64,000 bases of DNA from Ischnura elegans (Eukaryota; Arthropoda; Insecta; Odonata; Coenagrionidae). The stretch spans positions 4,836,001 through 4,900,000 of the forward strand of contig NC_060254.1 in the NCBI RefSeq assembly GCF_921293095.1. The letters are read 5' to 3'. Position numbers and translations under genes: made by a program. Below the pieces are notes generated by a model. The model did not search any database, was not told where the DNA came from, and worked only from the letters and a program-made list of their open reading frames with translations. This document shows, one piece after another, positions 56,486 through 64,000 of this stretch; the stretch's first letter is position 1, and each line of letters begins with the position of its first letter.

Positions 56486-59400
56486 CTGTACAAGGGAGAG
56501 CAGAATTAGGCCAACGCGTACATCAACCCACTACTTGTTCTTTCAAAAACACCATTGAACAACAACTGAGATTACCCGGGTAATTTTTGCAGTTTCTTGA
56601 GTAAGCTAAAGATTTCTCAGGCATCAGACAAAATTTATCCTTTCAACAAAAATTCAAAGTTTCACCTTCATTCTTTATTCACCATGGAATCTTCTAAAAA
56701 TAGGTTGAATTTAATGTAGATTTGAGAAAAATGGAAAAATCTCGCGTTTATGAAAAAATTTAAGTTAGGAAAATAGTTTTAGCTTCTAATTAAATCGTTA
56801 TCGATAAAAGCAGAAGATTCCGCAAAAGTAAGAGGTTTATGATAGGATACAACCCAACTAGAGGCCACACCCCACCCAAGGGAGAAAAAAAATACCTGAC
56901 CAGAAACCAAAAATTCTGCCCTGCAAACCACTGCAATTAGGAGTGGCAATTAAAAGACTTTGGTTTGAATCCAAACTGAGCCACCAGAGTTTTTCACAGC
57001 CAGCATCAGCCTTGATTGAAACCCACTTTGCCTGTGTGGGAAGTCACTTTTCAGAAGCAGTGTTTGGAAATAATGTTAAAGAGCTGCTCGAGTCAGCCAC
57101 ACAGCCATTGCATATACATTAAGTGCACTTACGATTAGATTTCATGAACATGTAATCAAGAGGAAGGTCATTCCCTTCTGCAAACTTCTCCAAAGTCTCC
57201 TTGGGTGTGTGGCTCAACGCAAACTGAAAGCAAAGACAAGCAGAGTGTTACAAGAGTGGTTTCCAAAAATAAATGCATCATTCTCTCTGCTGGCTACTTA
57301 TTGACTTGCCAGCCATCTAACCAATGGAAACACTTGGACCCAAAACCACAATTCCCCAAAAGAACTCAGTACACGTAAGGAGGAAAATACAAGTTACGTC
57401 AGAGAAAAATCTTCGCATTGAAATTTAGCAATGAAAAGGATATTCACATCTGTATAGTCATTTTGCATTTTTCTTCCTTTTCTTACGTGTAGATGCCAAC
57501 AAATCCTTCACTTTCACCATTTCTTCTCACTCTATCTTAATTAAAACAAGACATCAAAGTGCCAAAAGCAAGGAATTTGGATGATTGAAAACATTTTACA
57601 CCATAGCAGTCATTGAGGCATCGAAGATCCTGCCAGTATCTAGCAGGTGCATTCCCTGAGATATTCAGCTGTAGTTCGTACAGCCTTTCATTCAGAATTA
57701 ATATCATCTCCACTATACACCATTCACTGGCTTGTCGTAATAAAGACATAAATAGAGGAAAAACATTGATTGCATTGATGAAACACTGACATTCTTTACA
57801 GTATATGGTGCTCGGGGGTAACTGGGGCATAGTTTTTCAATGTGATAGTACCATTTCATTTTCAAATATTTATTGTACAGATAACTCCAGTGAATGGGTG
57901 AAAATAAACACGTAGATTTGACAATAATATGACTAGCACATCATGTGACTTGAATTTAATTACTACCATTAAACAATATTTTATATTAATATTATTTTCA
58001 CATCTCAGTTGACCCCACTTACCCCACTACTTGAGGGTAACTGGATCACCCCATGGCAAATCCCATTTGAGCACTGCCACAATTATTTTGGATAACTGGA
58101 TCTATCAAAGTACTTTAAATTATCAGAAAAAATATTGGTTAACACAGCTATTTTGATTATTATGAATGTAAAGGCCGTTGTATCAGAACGGTTACGGAGA
58201 CCTCACGGATTTCCCTTTCAAAACACAAACACCAGAGGCGGACTCTGCCAAGTCGAACATTCTGAGTTAGTGCTTCAGAGATTTCAATCGGTGGGGTGAA
58301 TTCTCAGCTGAAAAATGCGCAGTAAATTCTCGGTGAAGCTTCATTCAATTCACTGCAATATTCATGAACTCTTCCGCGCATTCTTACATTATTAGATATA
58401 AAATCAATAAACATTAATATAGTCTAAGAGTTGCATCTCGAGCATTGCCAATCAAAATGCGTAATATTATTCCCCGAATTGACCGATCGCATGGATTCAG
58501 GAAAGTATGGTATCTCAGCGCTACATTACTAAACTGAATACTTAAATTGATTCATTATGTTATACTGCGATCTAAGGGCCCATAGTTTGCATTGTCTACT
58601 TGCCTTTAATCATTATATCTTCTGCCTTTTATATACTACGTAGATTGACGAATCTGGTGGTTTCACTGTCACAGTTAATACATGCACAAGGGGTTTCAAG
58701 GATTACGAGCAAATAACACAAAAAAATACCAGTAAATCACTATATTCTTAGACACATTCACACGCACATACACTCAATCTTTCACGCACACAAACATACT
58801 TTCATTCTCTCATATCTCAATAAAATGATGTGAAAATATAATCATTTGAATAATTACTTCGCTGGAAACATCGAAGAGTATTTCAAATGCACGAAGCTAA
58901 TAAAAAGTGAGCTTTTATTCAGCCAACTCCATCATTAACTTGCAACAAAGTTAGTGGGGAAAAGCTTTCAATAACGCAGTATTCATTTACATTGGCACAC
59001 AATATGAGAGAAAGAGAAAAATCAGCTTAATAAAATCTTTGCAAAATACAACACGGTAAATCAGTCGCCAGAAACATGTAAACAAGTACGCAATTAATAT
59101 CGTGTGTCAACTTTTTCTTCACTTTTTCGCAGCGTTCATTGCTAACACTCAAAATTTCAATGCCTTCACGTGGGTGTCAACTAATTCTTTTCCGCAATAA
59201 AGATTTCTGCTCGTACTTCATTTTCTTTTAATTCCACAGATGGAAATGTTCAAACTTAAGGATACAATTTCTAATGTTTGAAAGTCGGAGTTGGGGTGCG
59301 TATGGAGTGTAACAAGCTGTACCCTACAGGAGTGAGCGCAACCACTTCCATTGCTAGAACTGCAAATTTTCACGTTGATTGGTGAACTGGGATTTATAAG

Positions 59401-60265
59401 CGATTTTTCTACAGAAATAAATGAAAATTCCTTCGAGGAATGATAAAAAAAATGGGTCACTTTATTTTGTTTAGCACGTAAAAATCTCGATAACTATTCG
59501 ATATTTTTTCTGCCATTGGGTATAAGAGCGAATATCTACTTCATCGCGCTCTCCATTCAAAAATTGATGTAATCACTTGAAATACGGTTATCACTTACGT
59601 AAGTACGGATTTACGTAAGTCGAGACATACGTAACTCGGGGGATGCCTGCAGTTAATTTAGATCATTAATTAAGCGTGTACATAGTGGAAATACGGTTTG
59701 AGACATAATTTTTGCCGTCATAGGTTATCGGGCGATTGACTTCCAGGTAGAGGGTCTACACTAAAGCCTTCAAGGTTTCGGTATTCATGGGGAGAAATGG
59801 AGCGGTGGCTGAGTTGCGTATGAATAGCATAAACACATAAAAGGGTCCGCTTCAGAGTCTCAAACACAATGACTTCATTCCCTCCCAGCAGTCGTAGGCA
59901 CTCTGCATCTGAAGTATACAGTGCAGCAGTTGCCCAGCAGCTGTTTCGATAGAGCCATACAGTGTAAAAACCAAGAGAACAATGGCAAAAAATAGGAATA
60001 CAGATAGAAAAATCAAGAAGTTATCAAGAAAAACCATAAACCAAGAAGAGAAATTGAAAGAGGTCAATTTCTTTGAAAATTGAGAGTGTCAAAGCGATAT
60101 TGCGTGGAAGTTTAAACTCACGATGCTTTATTCTGAATAAAGACAAAGTTAAACATCAGTGACCTCAGCCGTACCAACTTCAACCAAGCGGTCAACACTT
60201 ACGGAAAGTTCATCGTGAATCGAGCCACTTCCTCGTGGTGAGTTCTGGGTAGTTTCTTCACGATA
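56334..60265 (-). CDS. dsRBD gene, upstream copy: C-terminal exons 6-8 with dsRBD3
   Basis: Three exons (60265-60203, 57223-57133, 56485-56334) join in frame to a TGA stop, coding 101 residues. The last two form a third dsRBD of the TARBP2/PRKRA/Loqs C-terminal kind, the domain that in this family contacts Dicer: alpha1 is TPKETLEKFAEG, and LGTTPELVKFGEGPDKSAAE with ASVNLLHALM is the beta2-beta3 loop and last helix. Exon 6 begins at phase 0, exactly what exon 5 at 7078 requires. These exons nevertheless lie upstream of exon 1 of the other copy. Exons 1-5 of this copy should be beyond 64000. Confidence 0.75.
57133..57223 (-). CDS. Exon 7, start of dsRBD3
   Basis: The exon is 91 nt. The acceptor is TTTGCTTTCAG|TT and the donor is AATC|GTAAGT. 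It encodes FALSHTPKETLEKFAEGNDL and a beta1-like DYMFMKSN. Phase 0 in and phase 1 out, matching exon 8. Confidence 0.82.
57418..57492. repeat. Isolated unit of the ~68-bp satellite
   Basis: GTCATTTTGCATTTTTCTTC and the preceding ATATTCACATCTGTATA match the inverted units at 48360-49010. It lies in an intron of the upstream copy, 7 kb from the main array. Confidence 0.6.
57500..59590. other. Intron 6, mostly unassigned
   Basis: A 97-codon ORF at 57537-57830 (-) is unrecognised. CGGGGGTAACTGGGGCATAG near 57830 and CCCCACTTACCCC / GGGTAACTGG near 58013-58043 may be the two ends of a small MITE of about 220 bp. The rest shows nothing. Confidence 0.35.
59595..59649. mobile_element. Tigger-like 3' end fragment
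   Basis: Repeated TTACGTAAGT words end in ACTCGGGGGATGCCTG, the inverse of CAGGCATCCCCCGAGT, a Tigger-type terminus. No partner end. Confidence 0.45.
59660..60200. other. Intron 6, possible coding remnant
   Basis: On the minus strand, after CTTCAG at 59919, a frame reads AECLRLLGGNEVIVFETLKR for about 60 codons to a stop near 59720. It does not fit the phase of exon 6 and I do not recognise it; a transposon remnant or chance. Confidence 0.25.
60203..60265 (-). CDS. Exon 6, linker before dsRBD3
   Basis: The exon is 63 nt, exactly 21 codons, phase 0 at both ends. The acceptor is CTCTCTGTTAG|TA and the donor is TTTCC|GTAAGT. It encodes a polar linker containing NSPRGSGSIHDELS. The case rests on strong splice sites and phase agreement with exons 5 and 7, not on a domain. 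Confidence 0.6.
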
Positions 60266-60323
60266 CTAACAGAGAGCTACTCAGTGTAATGCTTGGTGTT
60301 CAGGTTCTGTTCTTTCTCAGCCT

Positions 60324-61074
60324 TGGTTGAATTTCTTGTTTTAAATAGCTCCACAGGTACGTAATTCGTCATTATGATTGATGATAATTTAAAATAATTC
60401 ACCTTATTTTTACTTTTTGTGGGATTATTAACTACCATATGAAGACTTGCTAAAAACTTAAATTCAATCGAAATAAATATCATTTTAACTGCGATTTAGC
60501 CCCCAAAATGGAATTTTAGAAACGTATGCAAAAATGAGTTTTGTTTTGCGGGTGGTCTATACTACAATTTTGTTGTTAATTCATAGACATTGTTTGAACC
60601 ATATATTTTGTCAAATAAACTTCAAATTTCATTTTTATAAACTATAAACATGTATCCACTCTTTGATATTATCCATTATCCCATATTTTCATTAAATTCG
60701 TCTTCACAGCCGTTTTATTCTGAAATCAGCCTGATTTTTCACAAAATTTTAAACTTTAGAGCTCGGGCGGCAGTGGTTAATATTATCCGATTTGAAAAAA
60801 AATTTGTGTGCGAGATCCTTATATCATTTCGCAACTTTCCCGCACAGGGCAAATTTGATCAGGAAAAAAAATCTTTTTTCGGCCTACCCTAATGCACAGT
60901 CCTCATCAAGTATAGCTTACGGAGATGGAATGATTTATAGGGAGGTGTTTTTCAGGTTCTGATGCATCACTTTAAAGCATGTACAGTCCTCATCAAGAGT
61001 TATTTATCACTATCCAAAACCAAACCATTAACCCAACTGCCCTGACCTGCAGAGCAACGCTCGACCGCAAAATA
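60324..61074. repeat. Duplicate of 5492-7041 (intron 5 segment)
   Basis: The 751-bp segment is almost identical to 5492-7041 without the TTAA MITE. It covers most of the hAT-like element and about 220 bp of unique intron beyond it, stopping 36 bp short of the position where exon 5 would end. There, at TA, a pogo-like element has inserted (61075). On the other side homology stops 30 bp inside the hAT element, 58 bp from exon 6. Confidence 0.92.
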
Positions 61075-62257
61075 CCGTATATCTCCGAATATAGTCCCCC
61101 TCTGAATATAGTCCCCCCCCCAATTTTGAGACCTCGGTTTTGGGAAAAATTTTAAAATGCAAAGGAAGGCAACTTTTCTGTGGTTAGCAAGTTAAGATTC
61201 TAGAGTCGATAAAAACCATTATTTTCTGTGAAGATTAAGAACAAATCTGTTCACATATTTTCCATCAAAACAAAATAACTATACCTAAAACATGTTGTGA
61301 TCCATTGCATGTATCAGTAATTTATAGTTCCTTAACCAGATGTAATGAAGAAATGAGAAAATGTTTTAAGTATCCAAGGCTATTGTATTTTTTAAACATT
61401 CACAAATTATTAATATTTTTGATTTCCAAATGACTACAAACAATGTCAATATATAAGCTTTAACTTAAATCCCATAAACAGTATAGCATTTGGCCCTGAA
61501 ACTTCCTTAGATCCAGTGTAACACACCCATCAAGTCATCACAAATCCAAGTGACCTGAAGAATTTAGGAAATCTAAATAAAATTGTGTTAAATAAATTAT
61601 AAACATTATAAAAATATTGCCATCAAATGCCTGCTAAGCAAAATAATTAAACTACAGGACTTACAAATATCAAAGTAATAAAATTTAGAAATAAACTTTT
61701 TCCAACAAACGTTAAAACTGAAAAAAATATTATATCAATTTTCAATGCCTCGTCGCGAATCATTGCATAAGTTACACAAAGAGCTTCTGCTCTGCATTTG
61801 CGCACAAATTCGATGATATTTTCCTCTAATTCTTTGAATCTGCCGCATCGAGACCCCCGAAATGACTTCCGCGATGTATTAGCACTTTGCAAGCGCTGTG
61901 AATACTATGATTTACGGCGTATTCTGCAATGGCTATTTTTAAATTGGCATCGAAACTCCGTCTTTGATGGCCTCTAATCTGCCGCAGGAATGATCCTCAT
62001 CTTTCTACTTGATCCATCACCTCACTGTTGAACGTAAAATTATTTTTAATAAAGAAAATATCGCGGAAATAATTGCGAAACGTTATGTGACGTAATTTAT
62101 CGATCCTACTTACCCTGGCGAATTGAATATATTCCTCAATAAATTGATCACACTTTCAATGCTGAGTGGCTGGATTTCGATCAAATGCAGTAATGCCGGT
62201 GCTTTTGGTTTAAAGTCGTCGATTATTGCACCTTTTCAGAAACAAATGCATCACCTA
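61075..62257. mobile_element. Pogo-like element, left arm of a large inverted repeat
   Basis: It starts CCGTATATCTCCGAATATAG after TA, at a site uninterrupted in the copy at 7041. From about 61231 to 62257 it is the near-exact inverse of 62981-64000. On the minus strand it contains a piece of a pogo-type transposase. Confidence 0.75.
61740..61892 (-). pseudogene. Pogo/CENP-B transposase DNA-binding fragment
   Basis: SFRGSRCGRFKELEENIIEF followed by VTYAMIRDEALKI is the second (Tc5/CENP-B) helix-turn-helix of pogo transposases; upstream on the same strand, after a frame change, RRSFDANLKIAIAEYAV is the N-terminal psq-like helix. No DDE core follows. The same fragment is repeated in inverse at about 63350-63500. 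Confidence 0.72.
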
Positions 62258-62344
62258 CAGTGCAACCTCGATATAACGACACCCCACGGTGCACTAATAA
62301 ACACTCGCTATAGCGAATTGTCGCTTTACCGGAGGTGGAGCAAA
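62258..62344. mobile_element. Tigger-like 5' end fragment
   Basis: CAGTGCAACCTCGATATAAC begins after TA (62256-62257), exactly where the inverted-repeat arms stop matching. No right end was found before another terminus at 62347. Confidence 0.55.
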
Positions 62345-62346
62345 TA

Positions 62347-62420
62347 CCGTATATCTCCGAATATAGTCCCCCCTTTTTTTCCAAAAATGGCCACGGAAAA
62401 GTAAGGGGGGGGACTATAAT
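62347..62420. mobile_element. Second CCGTATATCTCCG terminus
   Basis: CCGTATATCTCCGAATATAG after TA repeats the end seen at 61075. GGGGGGGACTATAATCGAG 50 bp later is its inverse, so this may be a very short palindromic copy. Confidence 0.55.
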
Positions 62421-62980
62421 CGAGTGTAATCCAATTTAGCATACTAAAGGTGACCATAAAGTAATAAATAACGGCATAATGGCTAATGTTCTCGTAGTCT
62501 TTCTATTTGAGTATATTTATGAGGATTATAATCGGAGTTATTAGTAAATACTGCCACGTTTTACCGGAAATTAAGACAATTTTTACCACAAATGTTGTAC
62601 AGATACGATTATTCCGATTCAAATAGCATATCGAATATGCGTTTTCACGGAATCCATCGGGTAGCCGCTAATTTTTCTTGGAAAAGTATTGTTAGAATAA
62701 TTCAATCGACACTGATCACTTAATGACGCAAAACAGTAAATAATTAAAATGAAAACTAAACACACACTATCATTACATTAATCGAACACTAGAATTGAAT
62801 CAATAGTATATGTACCCGTCACTCATTTAATAACTACACGATTTAAATAATTGCGAAAAATAAACAGATAAAGTGAACCCGATTTAGCATTTCTTTGCGT
62901 CCGTAGCTACTATACGTCCGTGCGGTTCGTGTTTACAACCACTGCCTTTACCGCCTTCATAGAACAAGAATGCGCAATAG
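62421..62980. other. Spacer of the inverted repeat
   Basis: AT-rich, no ORF or repeat end recognised. Confidence 0.4.
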
Positions 62981-64000
62981 GTGATGCATTTGTTTCTGAA
63001 AAGGCACAATAATCGACGACTTTAAACCAGAAGCGCCGGCATTTCTGCATTTGATCGAAATACAGCGACTCAGCATCGAAAGTGTAATCAATTTATTGAG
63101 GAATATCTTCAATTCGTCAGGGTAAATAGGATCGATAAATTACGTCGCATAACGTTTCGCAATTATTTCTGCGATATTTTCTTTATTAAAAATAATTTTA
63201 CGTTCAACAGTGGATAAAGTAGAAAGATGAGAATCAATCTTGCCGCAGATTAGAGGCCTTCAAAGACGGAGTTTCGATGCCAATTTAAAAATAGCCGTTG
63301 CAGAATACGCCGTAAATCATAGTATTTACAGCGCTAGCAAAGCGCTAATACATCGCGGAAGTCATTTCGGGGGTCTCGATGCGGCAGATTCAAAGAATTA
63401 GAGGAAAATATCGTCGAATTTGTGCGCAAATGCAGAGCAGAAGCTCTTTGTGTAACTTATGCAATGATTCGCGACGAGGCATTGAAAATTGATATAATTT
63501 TTTTTCAGTTTTAATGTTTGTTGGAAAAAGTTTATTTCTTAATTTTATTACTTTGATATTTGTAAGTCCTGTAGTTTAATTGTTTTGCTTAGCAGGCATT
63601 TGATAGCAATATTTTTATAATATTTATAATTTATTTAACACAATTTTATTTAGATTTCCTAAATTCTTCAGGTCACTTGGATTTGTGATGACTTGATGGG
63701 TGTGTTACACTGGATCTAAGGAAGTTTCAGGGCCAAATGCAATACTGTTTATGGGCTTTAAGTTAAAGCTTATATATTGACATTGTCTGTAGTCATTTGG
63801 AAATCAAAAATATTAATAATTTGTGAAGGTTTAAAAAATACAATAGCCTTGGATACTTAAAAAAATTTCTCATTTCTTCATTACATCTGGTTAAGGAACT
63901 ATAAATTACTGATACATGCAATGGATCACAACGTGTTTTAGGTATAGTTATTTTGTTGTGATGGAAAATATGCGAACAGATTTGTTCTTAATCTTCACAG
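62981..64000. repeat. Right arm of the pogo-derived inverted repeat
   Basis: Inverse of 61231-62257 with few differences; runs off the window edge. At about 63350-63500 (+) it carries the same CENP-B-type transposase fragment as 61740-61892 in inverse, with both intact and shifted frames. Confidence 0.85.

Noticed and set aside
57537-57830. An additional exon of the dsRBD gene on the minus strand
   Set aside because: No suitable acceptor or donor with a phase matching exons 6 and 7, and no recognisable domain.
59720-59919. Coding stretch after CTTCAG as an exon between exons 6 and 7
   Set aside because: Its open frame requires phase 1 entry, whereas exon 6 ends at phase 0 and exon 7 starts at phase 0; it also ends in a stop without a donor.

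Overview
This is animal genomic DNA: AT-rich, with small exons separated by introns of up to 15 kb, GT-AG splice junctions, and a dense nested mix of Tigger/pogo, hAT, piggyBac-like and Gypsy elements. An arthropod, probably an insect, is my best guess. Nothing suggests a bacterium or a plasmid.

The host gene content is one family on the minus strand. Five coding exons between 40,822 and 7,078 encode the start of a dsRNA-binding protein of the Loquacious/R2D2/TARBP2/PRKRA family, the partners that help Dicer and Argonaute handle small RNAs. They contain complete dsRBD1 and dsRBD2, and every splice phase agrees. Three more exons at 60,265-56,334 encode a linker and a third, C-terminal dsRBD of the same family with a stop codon, but they lie UPSTREAM of exon 1. 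Intron sequence next to exon 5 (5,492-7,041) reappears almost unchanged at 60,324-61,074, beside the dsRBD3 exons. The simplest reading is a tandem duplication of the gene: the 3' half of the upstream copy and the 5' half of the downstream copy are visible. A misordered assembly is the alternative.

Most of the rest is mobile DNA, much of it datable by nesting. From left to right: a 665-bp repeat family (R1); a complete Tigger with an apparently intact 500-aa transposase (1,958-4,794); a hAT-like element carrying a TTAA-flanked piggyBac-like MITE; three copies of a TA-flanked family (R2, ends CCGTATAAGCG); several pogo-like MITEs; a decayed Tigger (17,169-22,750) that hosts a second pogo-type element and a hAT-like element; LINE and SINE fragments; a Gypsy-type LTR element with 435-bp LTRs, mostly deleted inside, whose 3' LTR holds a 1.2-kb insertion; and a Gypsy integrase fragment split by R1, which is split by a hAT element, which contains a piggyBac-like MITE.

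The right half holds the probable promoter (41.0-41.3 kb), a 1.4-kb AT-rich MITE, a 2.7-kb array of degenerate ~68-bp units in both orientations, a second degenerate tandem region, a complete hAT with a perfect 8-bp target duplication but a frameshifted BED-finger transposase (51,195-54,516), the dsRBD3 exons, and a large pogo-derived inverted repeat that runs off the right edge. All identities are by eye; no alignment or database search was run.
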